In this document: piece after piece, positions 53,406 through 62,302 of the stretch
Layout: each line of letters starts with the position of its first letter
How positions within the stretch are numbered: position 1 is the first letter of the stretch
Assembly: GCF_003312425.1 (NCBI RefSeq)
Contig: NZ_QNUX01000015.1
Span: 47,653 to 111,652, forward strand
Origin: Flavobacterium psychrolimnae
Lineage (GTDB): Bacteria > Bacteroidota > Bacteroidia > Flavobacteriales > Flavobacteriaceae
Reading direction: 5' to 3'
Length of the DNA: 64,000 nt
The notes under the pieces: generated by a model
Seen by the model: only the letters and a program-made list of their open reading frames with translations
Told to the model about the DNA's origin: nothing
Database searches by the model: none
Translations under genes and position numbers: made by a program

Positions 53406-55190
53406 ATGTTCAAAAAAATAATAGCCAAACTAGAAGTAATAATTGCCGTAGCACAGTCTATATTGACTCCAAAACAGTTTATATTTTTATCTGCCGTTTT
53501 GGTTGGAATCTCCTCTGCATTTGCCGTAATAGTTCTGAAAACTTTTGCGCATTGGGTATTTTCTTTTGCAACTTATGTCAGCGGAATTTTAAAATTGGGT
53601 TTCGTTAATAGTATTCTACCTATAATTGGTATTGTGCTCACCGTTTTTGTCATCAAAAGAGTTTTAGGAGGAACAATACAAAAAGGGACTTCGCAAATTT
53701 TATATGCAGTAGCTAAAAAAGCAAGTATTATTCCAAAAAAACAAATGTACGCCCAAATTGTAACCAGTTCATTAACGGTTGGTTTGGGAGGTTCCGCAGG
53801 TTTAGAAAGTCCGATTGTAATTACAGGAGCCGCTTTTGGTTCAAACTATGCACAAAAATATAAATTAAGTTATAAAGACCGAACTTTACTAATTGGTTGT
53901 GGAGTTGCAGCCGGAATTGCTGCTGCCTTTAATGCACCTATTGCTGGAGTATTATTTGCTATCGAAGTACTGTTGGTAGATGTTAGTATTGCAGCCTTTA
54001 CACCTATCATGATAGCTGCTGCCACAGGAGCTTTAGTTTCTGTAATTGCATTGAACGAGGAAATTTTACTATCCTTCAAACAGCAACAGAGTTTTGATTA
54101 TCATAATATTGCTTTTTATATTCTTTTAGGTTTATTTACCGGATTCATTTCCGTTTATTACTCCCGAAATTTTCAGAAAGTAGAACATTTTTTCGCAAGA
54201 CTTAAATTATCACCCTATAAAAAAGCGTTGTTTGGTTCTTCAATTTTAGCCATTCTTATTTTTATTTTTCCAACACTTTTTGGAGAAGGATATGAAAGTA
54301 TCAAAACATTATCAGAGAACGATCCCGGAAAATTATTAGAAAACACATTATTCAGTAGTTTTCGCGATAATAGTTGGGCACTTTTACTTTTTGTAGGGTG
54401 CACGATGATGATAAAAGTTTTTGCGACAGGAATTACTTTAGGCAGTGGTGGTAATGGTGGAAATTTTGCTCCTTCCCTGTTTCTCGGATCTTATGTTGGT
54501 TTCTTTTTTTCCAAATTTTTAAATCTCACAGGACTTACTAAATTACCCGTTAGTAATTTTACTTTGGTGGGAATGGCAGGTATTTTGAGCGGTTTATTTC
54601 ATGCTCCCTTGACTGCGATATTCTTAATTGCTGAAATTACAGGAGGATATAACTTGATGATTCCGCTGATGATTGTGGCATCAATCAGTTTTGCTATTTC
54701 AAAGCGTTTTGAAAAACACTCGATGGATGTGAAAAATCTCGTGCAAAAAGGGCATGCCTTTACCAGTAATAAAGACACTAATGTACTTTCTACACTAGAG
54801 ACAAGTACCATTATTCAAACAGATTTTCTTACGGTAACTCCTAATGAAAATTTAGAAAGACTCGTTGATCTCATTTCTCATTCCAACCAAGTGATATTTG
54901 CAGTAGTTGATACCGAACAGAACTTATTGGGCATTGTTCATTTTAATGATATTCGCGAAATAATATTCAATAATTACCGCGTTAAATATACATTGGTGAA
55001 GGAAATAATGCTGAAACCTGTTGAAACAATTTCACCGGACGACAGCATGGAAATGGTCATGAATAAATTTGAGAAATCGAAAAAAGCATTTTTACCGGTA
55101 CTTAAAGACGGAAAATATCACGGTTTTATTTCTAAATCTGTTGCGCTTGAAGCTTATCGAACAAAACTGAAATCAATGACGATTGAGTAG
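53406..55190 (+). CDS. ClC-family chloride channel/transporter with C-terminal CBS domains
   Basis: A 594-residue membrane protein. The ClC selectivity segments are GSAGLESPIV (with the gating Glu), GVAAGIAAAFNAPIAGVLFA and GSGGNGGNFAPSLFLGSYVG. About ten to twelve helices fill residues 20-430. Two CBS domains follow (about 460-590), e.g. VTPNENLERLVDLI and VETISPDDSMEMVMNKF, likely sensing adenine nucleotides. Channel versus H+/Cl- exchanger cannot be settled here. Transcribed alone; a TAGTTTTG box lies at 53378-53385. Confidence 0.92.
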   Translation: MFKKIIAKLEVIIAVAQSILTPKQFIFLSAVLVGISSAFAVIVLKTFAHWVFSFATYVSGILKLGFVNSILPIIGIVLTVFVIKRVLGGTIQKGTSQILYAVAKKASIIPKKQMYAQIVTSSLTVGLGGSAGLESPIVITGAAFGSNYAQKYKLSYKDRTLLIGCGVAAGIAAAFNAPIAGVLFAIEVLLVDVSIAAFTPIMIAAATGALVSVIALNEEILLSFKQQQSFDYHNIAFYILLGLFTGFISVYYSRNFQKVEHFFARLKLSPYKKALFGSSILAILIFIFPTLFGEGYESIKTLSENDPGKLLENTLFSSFRDNSWALLLFVGCTMMIKVFATGITLGSGGNGGNFAPSLFLGSYVGFFFSKFLNLTGLTKLPVSNFTLVGMAGILSGLFHAPLTAIFLIAEITGGYNLMIPLMIVASISFAISKRFEKHSMDVKNLVQKGHAFTSNKDTNVLSTLETSTIIQTDFLTVTPNENLERLVDLISHSNQVIFAVVDTEQNLLGIVHFNDIREIIFNNYRVKYTLVKEIMLKPVETISPDDSMEMVMNKFEKSKKAFLPVLKDGKYHGFISKSVALEAYRTKLKSMTIE

Positions 55191-55296
55191 GTCATTTATA
55201 GTCTAAAAAAAGAGATATTTCGCTATCAACATTTTGCAATTACAATAAGATAAGAGTTTTTAGAAGAAAAAATCTGAAGTGAAATTTTAAAAAAAA

Positions 55297-55610
55297 GCAG
55301 ACCTGTAAGCCGGATTCTGTCTCCAATAAATTAGAGCCTTATCATTTATCTAGATCCCGCATTACTGCGAGACTCAAGCTATCTACCCTTCAACAACGGA
55401 CGAGAAGCCCTTAAATGCTGATATACTTGATATTTCACCGCATAGAGTTTACCTGGTTTCACTACAGCATTACCTGTACATACTTTCTGTTGCACTTGTC
55501 CTAATCTCGTCCGTAAAGACGAGACCGACGGGTGTTACCCGCTATGCTTCCCTTTGGTGTCCGGACTTTCCTCCCTCTTGATTGCTCAAAACGGCGATAA
55601 GGCGGTCTGC
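55297..55610 (-). ncRNA. rnpB: RNase P RNA (class A)
   Basis: Catalytic RNA of RNase P, which trims tRNA 5' ends. On the minus strand it contains the universal GAGGAAAGTCCGGAC region near the 5' end and AGAATCCGGCTTACAG near the 3' end. The two ends pair (GCAGACC... with GGTCTGC) as helix P1. The remaining block structure, including CGGGTAACACCCG and GTGAAACCAGGTAAACTC, fits bacterial RNase P. Ends are set by P1 and may be off by a few bases. Confidence 0.95.
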
Positions 55611-55731
55611 GGTGCAAATTTACACTATTTAATTCTTTTTTTTCATTTACTGCTACTTACTTTAACAAGCCTTTTACAATCTATTCATAATAAAATAGTT
55701 ACCTTTATTAACTAACTATAAATTCTTTATT

Positions 55732-56031
55732 ATGTCAAATATGTATCATTATGCCAGCGTTTCTAAAGCCTTAGACGATTTGAATGAGATGGGATTTACC
55801 TATGATTTCAATCTCCATGAGGAAGACATTATAAAAAACCCAAGCCACTATGAAATTCAACATATTTACCGCTACGAAGGAGATACCAATCCAGATGATG
55901 AAGCAACGGTTTATGGTATAAAATCAACTTCTGGAAAAAAAGGTGTGTTTGTAGCGGGATATGCCGCAAATTCAGATAATGGTGCCGCAAGAGTTTTAAT
56001 CGATCTTAGCATCAAAGGAAGAGACAAGTAA
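55732..56031 (+). CDS. Small conserved Bacteroidota protein of unknown function
   Basis: 99 residues ([20 protein letters not shown] ...) with an acidic middle ([17 protein letters not shown]) and a C-terminal [15 protein letters not shown]. Homologues in this phylum are sometimes labelled phosphoribosylpyrophosphate synthetase, but the protein is far too short and lacks PRPP-binding motifs, so that label should not be used. No signal peptide. Confidence 0.75.
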   Translation: MSNMYHYASVSKALDDLNEMGFTYDFNLHEEDIIKNPSHYEIQHIYRYEGDTNPDDEATVYGIKSTSGKKGVFVAGYAANSDNGAARVLIDLSIKGRDK

Positions 56032-56100
56032 GCTCGTTTTCTAAAATAATTTAAAACTAAATCAAGAATTTAAATCAATTATTTTTTAGGAGCTTATTCC

Positions 56101-56170
56101 AGCTATCCGTTACAATCTTATACGCCGAACCCCGGCGCATAAGGATTTTCGCTACTATCTGGGCTAGGGA
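56101..56170 (+). repeat. Dispersed intergenic hairpin repeat, copy 5
   Basis: AGCTATCCGTTACAATC, then the hairpin TTATACGCCG-AACC-CCGGCGCATAA, then GGATTTTCGCTACTATCTGG and GCTAGGGA. The arms match copies 1, 2 and 4. It sits between the small gene and the dnaX promoter. Confidence 0.75.
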
Positions 56171-56224
56171 ATTTGAGAAACAAAAACCATTCTGAAAATT
56201 ATAAAATCTTTCAATCCTTAAATT

Positions 56225-56254
56225 TTTGCATCTTTAAATTAAAACCTATATTTG
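56225..56254 (+). promoter_or_regulatory. dnaX promoter (Bacteroidota type)
   Basis: TTTG (56225-56228), an 18-nt spacer and TATATTTG (56247-56254) closely fit the TTTG-N19-TAnnTTTG consensus. The box ends 18 nt before ATG 56273. The TTG at 56252 falls inside it, which supports the ATG as start. Confidence 0.6.
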
Positions 56255-56272
56255 CTTTCGAATAAAATTTCT

Positions 56273-58008
56273 ATGGAACAATTTGTTGTATCGGCCCGTA
56301 AATATCGTCCTCAAACGTTTAAAGATGTTGTAGGACAAAAAGCCATTACTAATACTTTATTGAATGCCATAGAAAGCAATCACTTAGCTTCAGCATTATT
56401 ATTTACAGGACCTCGTGGCGTTGGAAAAACAACTTGTGCCCGTATTTTGGCTCGTAAAATTAACCAGCCTGGATATGATGATCCTAATGAAGATTTTGCC
56501 TTTAATGTTTTCGAATTAGATGCCGCTTCTAATAATTCTGTTGATGATATTAGGAATCTTATTGACCAAGTTCGGATCCCACCACAAACGGGACAATACA
56601 AAGTATACATTATTGATGAGGTTCACATGTTGTCTTCGGCAGCTTTCAATGCTTTTCTGAAAACACTGGAAGAACCGCCTAAGCACGCCATTTTTATTTT
56701 GGCTACGACCGAAAAACATAAAATTATTCCAACGATACTTTCTCGTTGTCAGATATTTGATTTCAAAAGAATTACCGTAAAAGATGCCAAAGAACATCTT
56801 GCCGAAGTGGCCACCAGTCAAGGCGTAGTTTTTGAAGATGACGCTTTGCACATTATTGCTCAAAAAGCTGATGGCGCCATGCGTGACGCTTTGTCTATTT
56901 TTGACCGAGTAGTTTCTTTTTGTGGAAAAGATTTAACACGTCAGGCCGTTACAGAGAATTTGAATGTGTTGGATTACGAAACATACATCAACATCACCGA
57001 TTTGATTTTGGAAAACAAAATCCCGGATCTATTGATGGCGTTCAACGAAATTCTTGCTAAAGGTTTTGATGCACATCATTTTGTATCTGGATTGGCTTCT
57101 CATTTTAGAGATTTATTAGTTTCTAAAACGCCTGCAACTTTGACTTTATTAGAAGTTGGCGAACAAGCACAACAAATGTATGGCGTGCAAGCTCAGAAAT
57201 GTAGTCAAGACTTTCTTTTGAAAGGAATCGAGATTGCAAATGATTGTGATTTGAAATACAAACTGAGTCAAAACCAACGACTTCTTGTTGAACTTTGCCT
57301 AATGCAACTTGCCTCTATCACTTTTGATGGAGAAAAAAAAAAGTTGAACAATATATAATTCCCCCTACTTATTATAGAAAGAATGATTATTCGATAACGG
57401 TTCAACCGAAAATTGAAGATTCAAAACCTGCTATCCCAGTTATAGATTCTGTTCCATTAAAAGAACCGGAAACTACAGATGCTGTTACATCAATTCCATT
57501 ACCTACTCCAGCAGCAAAAATAAACATTCTGCAATCCGATGGACCAAAGGTTTCTGCGTTTTCATTAGCCAGTATTCGTGCAAAAAAAGCATTAGAAGAA
57601 AGTAGTAGAGGATTTGTGAAAGAAGTGCTTCATTTGCCAACCGAGCCTTTCTCAGAGACTGAAATGTTGCTACAATGGAATAAATATGCGCAACGTTTAG
57701 GCGACAAAGGCTATAGAATTATGGAATCTTTGTTACTTATTAATGATCCAAAATTAAATGGAACCGCCATCACAATTGAATTGCCTAACGAAGGATCAAA
57801 ATTAGATTTTGAAAAGGAAATACATGGACTTTTAGGCCATTTAAAAGGTCATTTACACAATCATGACATTACAATTGAAGTTATTGTAAATGAAAGTATA
57901 GAAAACAAAAGAAGCTTTAATGACCAAGACCGCTACAACAGGTTATTAGAAATAAATCCAAATATTGAGCTTTTACGCACAACATTTGGATTAGATTTAG
58001 ACGCATAA
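56273..58008 (+). CDS. dnaX: DNA polymerase III gamma/tau subunit; long product needs a -1 frameshift
   Basis: Clamp-loader ATPase. From ATG 56273: Walker A GPRGVGKT (46-53), YIIDEVHML (Walker B), ILATTEKHKIIPTILSRCQ (sensor/SRC). The four-Cys zinc loop of E. coli DnaX is absent. The zero frame stops at 57356-57358, giving a 361-residue gamma-like product. The -1 frame is open from the A run to 58008 without a stop and carries a linker and the tau-like C-terminus, for a 578-residue protein. The switch fits A AAA AAG at 57337-57343 inside ten A. In E. coli the same heptamer yields the short form; here the shift would yield the long one. Transcriptional slippage or a miscounted A run are alternatives. 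Confidence 0.88.
57333..57343 (+). other. Slippery A10-G tract in dnaX
   Basis: Ten A then G. In the zero frame the codons are GAA AAA AAA AAG, so A AAA AAG is in register for -1 slippage; a zero-frame stop follows four codons later. GTTGAAC (57343-57349) can pair with GTTCAAC (57400-57406), a possible but weak stimulatory stem. GATGGAG lies directly upstream. Confidence 0.7.
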
Positions 58009-58020
58009 TCATTATTAAAA

Positions 58021-58911
58021 TTATATTTTACCGTAATACATTGCTTTTACAATTCCATCTGAAAGACCTATTTTAGGAACATAAATATTTCGTGCTCCAC
58101 TCCACTTCATCGCATTCAGATAAATTCTTGTCGCTGGGATAATTACATCGGCACGATCCGGATTCAGACCTAATTCAGAAATTCTTTGTTCATAAGTAAG
58201 AGAATTCAAAAAAGCATATTGCGAATTCATATAAATATAGGAAAGTGGTTTTTCTTGCAATTTTCCAGACATTTTGAAAATTTTATTGATATTTCCACCA
58301 GACCCAATCAGTGTAACTTCGTCGTATTCTTTAGTATTTACTTTTATCCATTTTTCAATTTCATCCCAAACGACATCGCAAACCATATCGTTCAATAAAC
58401 GAACGGTTCCGGCTTTGAACGATCTTGAATTAATCATTTTGCCGTTAGAAAAAAGTGTAAACTCAGTACTTCCTCCACCAACATCTACAAAAAGATAGGT
58501 TTGATCTGTTTTTAACAAATGATGTAAATCGGTTGATGCAATTATGGCTGCTTCTTTTTTTCCATCAATAATTTCTATTTTTATATCTGCTTTTTTCTTA
58601 ATTAATGCTACAACTTCCTTACCATTATAGGCCTCACGCATTGCTGATGTCGCAAAAGCCATATAGCGCTCTACTTTATGAACCTTCATCAACAAGTTGA
58701 AAGCTTTCATTGCATCACACATTCTTTCGATATTCTCCTCTGAAATTTCTCCAACGGTGAAGGCGTCCTGCCCAAGACGAATAGGTACACGAACCAAGGA
58801 ACTTTTATTAAACTGAGGCTCTTTACCCTCTTGTTCCACAATATTAGCAATCAACAAACGCATGGCATTGGAACCAATATCAATTGCTGCATATTTTTTT
58901 ATTTTAATCAT
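58021..58911 (-). CDS. Ppx/GppA-family exopolyphosphatase
   Basis: A 296-residue enzyme of the ASKHA fold. AAIDIGSNAMRLLIA is the first phosphate loop and TYLFVDVGGGSTEFTLF the second, with the catalytic Glu region MAFATSAMREAYNG between. It hydrolyses polyphosphate ends or pppGpp. It is shorter than E. coli Ppx (about 500), lacking the C-terminal domains, as in Ppx1-like forms of this phylum. It lies 69 nt downstream of ppk1 on the same strand. Confidence 0.9.
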   Translation of the reverse strand: MIKIKKYAAIDIGSNAMRLLIANIVEQEGKEPQFNKSSLVRVPIRLGQDAFTVGEISEENIERMCDAMKAFNLLMKVHKVERYMAFATSAMREAYNGKEVVALIKKKADIKIEIIDGKKEAAIIASTDLHHLLKTDQTYLFVDVGGGSTEFTLFSNGKMINSRSFKAGTVRLLNDMVCDVVWDEIEKWIKVNTKEYDEVTLIGSGGNINKIFKMSGKLQEKPLSYIYMNSQYAFLNSLTYEQRISELGLNPDRADVIIPATRIYLNAMKWSGARNIYVPKIGLSDGIVKAMYYGKI

Positions 58912-58979
58912 ATTCGTTTAATTTCTGATTTATTGTTTGATTCTTTTGTTAAAGTTTCCCTTTAATCATCAACAAACAA

Positions 58980-61067
58980 TTATACTTTTTCCTTTTCATT
59001 TAATACTGCGTCCAGCTTTTTTTGGTAGTATTTATAGGTCTCTAATTGTGCTCTAAAAATAGGATTATGATTTCTAGGGCGATACTTATTATCTAATTTA
59101 TAAGAGTGAAAACGCGCCTTGACATTTCCTTTCCAACCAATATCAAAATTATCAATTAGCTCATTTTTTATTCCCTGATCGTAAATAGGACAAGTCACTT
59201 CAACTCTTCCATCCAGATTTCTAGTCATGAAATCCGCTGAAGAAATATAAACTTCAGTTTGTCCGGCATTTCCAAAAATATAAATTCTAGAATGCTCTAG
59301 ATAATTATCTACAATACTTATTGCCTCGATGTTATCACTCATCCCTGGGATTCCTGGAATCAACGAACAAATCCCTCTGACTTCAAGTTGAATTTTTACT
59401 CCGGCTCTGCTTGCTTCATATAATTTATCAATCATTGCAAAATCAGATAAACTATTCATTTTTAGTTTTATGTGAGTTTTTCGTCCGGCCAGAGCATGCG
59501 TTATTTCTCTATCAATTAACTTCACGAATCTCGTTCTGGTATAATGTGGAGAAACAATAAGATGTTTGTAGCGATGCACTCTGTAATTGATGTCAAAGAA
59601 CTCGAAAATCCTCATAATATCTTTCAGAATCTGCTGATGACTGGTAAAAAGAGTAACATCCGTATATACTTTGGCAGTAGATTCATTGAAATTTCCAGTT
59701 GAAATAAAGCCGTATCTTTTTATTTTCTCATTTTCAATTCTTTCAATAACACAAATTTTACTGTGCACTTTCAGGCCTTTTATTCCAAAAATAAGTTCAA
59801 TACCTTCCAATTGCATTTGTTCTGCATAGGAAATATTGGATGCTTCATCAAAGCGGGCTTGCAATTCGATTTGAACGGTAACTTTTTTCCCGTTTTTAGC
59901 CGCATTTATAAGCGAACTTATAATTTGAGAATTTTTTGCCAATCGATACAACGTGATTTTTATCGAAACTACTTTAGGATCTAAGGCAGCTTCACGCAAA
60001 AACTTAGTCAAATAGGAAAATGATTGGTAGGGCGCATTTAATAAATAATCTTTTTCGCTTATTTTTTCAAGCATACTGCCTTCAAGACTTAATCCAGGAA
60101 TAGGAAGCGGATCATTCGTTTGATATAATAAATCATATCTTCCAAGGTTTGGGAAATTCATATAATCCCTCCTGTTGTGGTATCTGCCGCCTGGAATGAT
60201 ACTGTCAGTGGAGACAATTTTCATTTTATCCAGAAAAAACTTTAAAGTATCTTCTTCAATTAATTGATCGTAAATAAAACGCACCGGCTCCCCTATTCTT
60301 CGGTCTTTTACACTCAAAGATATTTTTTCGATCATACTTTTACTCAAATCACTGTCGATGTCAAGTTGCGCATCTCTAGTGATTTTTATCATGTGAGCAG
60401 AAACGCTTTTATAATCAAAAATATTAAAAATATTACTAAGATTATGGCGAATAACATCATCCAGAAGTATAACATATTGTTTTTCATTATTGGATGGTAA
60501 AACAACAAATCGGTTAATCGTTTTAGGAATTTCGATTACTGCATAACGAACTTCTGAGTTTTTGTTCATCACCAATTTAATCGCTAAATATCCTGAAGTA
60601 TCTTTCAATACGGGGAATTCTGCTAAATCATTTAAGATTATAGTAACTAATTCAGGACTCACTTTTTGAATAAAAAAATCTTTTAGGAAAATTTCTTGTT
60701 CAACAGTAATATCGGTTTCAGTTATGATAAAAATATTTTTAGTTTCCAGTTCGCTTTCGATAATATTTAATATTCGAAGACTTTCAGATTGTTGCTGAAT
60801 AACGATTTCGGTAATATCCTTGACTAATTGCTGAGCAGATATGCCTCCAAGATATTTTTCACCGGATATGCCTGTTAAACTTAAACGTCTGATTGCGGCA
60901 AATCGCACTCTGAAAAATTCATCTAAATTATTAGAAAAAATACCTAAAAAACGCAACCTATCTAATAACGGAACGGAATGATCACCAGCTTCTTGAAGCA
61001 CTCTGGCGTTGAAAGCCAACCAGCTTTTTTCTCTATCAATATATTTATATTCTAATACTTTATTCAT
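58980..61067 (-). CDS. ppk: Polyphosphate kinase 1
   Basis: Makes polyphosphate from ATP. The start at 61067 overlaps the sixA stop (ATGA) and gives the usual N-terminus with YIDREKSWLAFNARVLQEA. The 695-residue length is normal. Motifs: RFRVRFAAIRR-like segment near residue 55, ITLYRLAKNS, LKVHSKICVI with the phosphorylated-His candidate, and YGFISTGNFNESTAKVYTD. VEVTCPIYD lies near the C-terminus. Together with the downstream Ppx/GppA gene it forms a synthesis/degradation pair. Confidence 0.94.
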   Translation of the reverse strand: MNKVLEYKYIDREKSWLAFNARVLQEAGDHSVPLLDRLRFLGIFSNNLDEFFRVRFAAIRRLSLTGISGEKYLGGISAQQLVKDITEIVIQQQSESLRILNIIESELETKNIFIITETDITVEQEIFLKDFFIQKVSPELVTIILNDLAEFPVLKDTSGYLAIKLVMNKNSEVRYAVIEIPKTINRFVVLPSNNEKQYVILLDDVIRHNLSNIFNIFDYKSVSAHMIKITRDAQLDIDSDLSKSMIEKISLSVKDRRIGEPVRFIYDQLIEEDTLKFFLDKMKIVSTDSIIPGGRYHNRRDYMNFPNLGRYDLLYQTNDPLPIPGLSLEGSMLEKISEKDYLLNAPYQSFSYLTKFLREAALDPKVVSIKITLYRLAKNSQIISSLINAAKNGKKVTVQIELQARFDEASNISYAEQMQLEGIELIFGIKGLKVHSKICVIERIENEKIKRYGFISTGNFNESTAKVYTDVTLFTSHQQILKDIMRIFEFFDINYRVHRYKHLIVSPHYTRTRFVKLIDREITHALAGRKTHIKLKMNSLSDFAMIDKLYEASRAGVKIQLEVRGICSLIPGIPGMSDNIEAISIVDNYLEHSRIYIFGNAGQTEVYISSADFMTRNLDGRVEVTCPIYDQGIKNELIDNFDIGWKGNVKARFHSYKLDNKYRPRNHNPIFRAQLETYKYYQKKLDAVLNEKEKV

Positions 61068-61549
61068 CTTAAATCTTTGGGAAATATTATTTTTTTTATT
61101 TTGCCTTTCTTTATTTTTTTCCAATCATCTGTGTCAAATTTAAACGACACAAAACCTGAAGTAGGAACATTTTCAATGGAAACGTCTCCAAATTTATTAA
61201 CAAAATCTGTAATTGCCGCGTTATGTCCAAAAAGAATAACACTATCAAAATTATTACTGCAAGATTTAATTACTTTTTCCAGTTTCTTTTCATCAAAGGT
61301 ATAAAGGTCGTCTTTGTAAATGATACTTTCAATAGGATATGAAATATTTTGAGCAAAAATTAAAGCAGTATCAGTAGCCCTTTTGGCTGTACTACTCCAA
61401 ATTATATATGTTTTAGGAATCGAATCTTTAGCCTCCACAGAGACAAGATGAGCATCTTTTACACCTTGACAGGTCAAACCGCGATCTTTATCATGCATAG
61501 GAACTTCCCAACTTGATTTTGCATGGCGAACCAATATTAAGTTTTTCAT
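61064..61549 (-). CDS. sixA: SixA-like phosphohistidine phosphatase
   Basis: A 161-residue histidine phosphatase. The catalytic RHG-type motif is LVRHAKSSWE, the second basic residue lies in SSTAKRATDTA and the second catalytic His in LFGHNAAITDF. E. coli SixA dephosphorylates phosphohistidine proteins. Translationally coupled to ppk by an ATGA overlap, which may tie it to phosphate signalling; that link is inference. Confidence 0.9.
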   Translation of the reverse strand: MKNLILVRHAKSSWEVPMHDKDRGLTCQGVKDAHLVSVEAKDSIPKTYIIWSSTAKRATDTALIFAQNISYPIESIIYKDDLYTFDEKKLEKVIKSCSNNFDSVILFGHNAAITDFVNKFGDVSIENVPTSGFVSFKFDTDDWKKIKKGKIKKIIFPKDLR

Positions 61550-61943
61550 GAGTAGAAAATAATTTTGTTATCAACTGGTAAAATTTATTAGATACAATTT
61601 ACAAAACTAAAACTTACAATCTTTTTTTTTAACTTTTTATTCTATAAAATCTTATTAATATTGTTCACTTAAAATCTAATTTTTCTGATTAATAATATTG
61701 TAATCGTCCTGAAAATTAAAGTTAAAAAACTAAAAATATCCACGTCAGTCAAGCTATGTTTTAAAAATATTAATATTTTTTTTATAATTTTTTAAGATTG
61801 AATTAACAGAAAAAAGGTAATTCAACGACTATTTAGGTTGTTTAAAGAAAAAAAAGTTAACTCTAAATTTTTACATTTAATTTAGCATCTTAAACATTGC
61901 CCTGTTTAACAGAAAGAGCTCAAATCTAAAAATAAGAACCTAC
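61550..61943. other. Divergent intergenic region, very AT-rich
   Basis: About 390 nt between sixA and the small exported protein gene. No hairpin, repeat or RNA gene recognised; it must contain promoters for both sides, but no unambiguous TAnnTTTG box stands out. Confidence 0.5.
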
Positions 61944-62222
61944 ATGATAAAAAAATACTTTACCTCAAAAAATATCTTCTCCGATTTTTGTGATTTCTTT
62001 GAAAATTCTTTCAATCAAAATTTCAAAAAATTAGTTTTGTTGTGTTTCACTTTATTGACAACTTTACTAACTGCCCAAGTATCAAAATCAAATGATAAAA
62101 CGCCTCAAGTTATGGAGGTGAAATCTTTGATTGCATCAATGAAGAAATCTGAGCAAAATTCAAGATCAGCGAAACCTGAATCTAAACGCTTGGAAAATTT
62201 ACTTATAACATTTTTTGATTAG
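61944..62222 (+). CDS. Small exported protein of unknown function
   Basis: 92 residues with a central hydrophobic segment preceding a probable cleavage site (LVLLCFTLLTTLLTAQ), so the first 30 residues form an unusually long N-region. The mature part is short and lysine/serine rich (MKKSEQNSRSAKPESKRLEN). It lies 80 nt before the giant adhesin gene in the same direction and could be co-transcribed. No family recognised. Confidence 0.6.
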   Translation: MIKKYFTSKNIFSDFCDFFENSFNQNFKKLVLLCFTLLTTLLTAQVSKSNDKTPQVMEVKSLIASMKKSEQNSRSAKPESKRLENLLITFFD

Positions 62223-62302
62223 CTGTCTTTCACTATATAAAAAATTAAAAAAGACAGTTTATAAAAAATATCATCAAGCATTTTCTACTAAAAAATATAA
62301 CT

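Noticed and set aside
55732..56031. Phosphoribosylpyrophosphate synthetase
   Set aside because: Label seen for similar short proteins, but 99 residues without PRPP or ATP motifs cannot be that enzyme.
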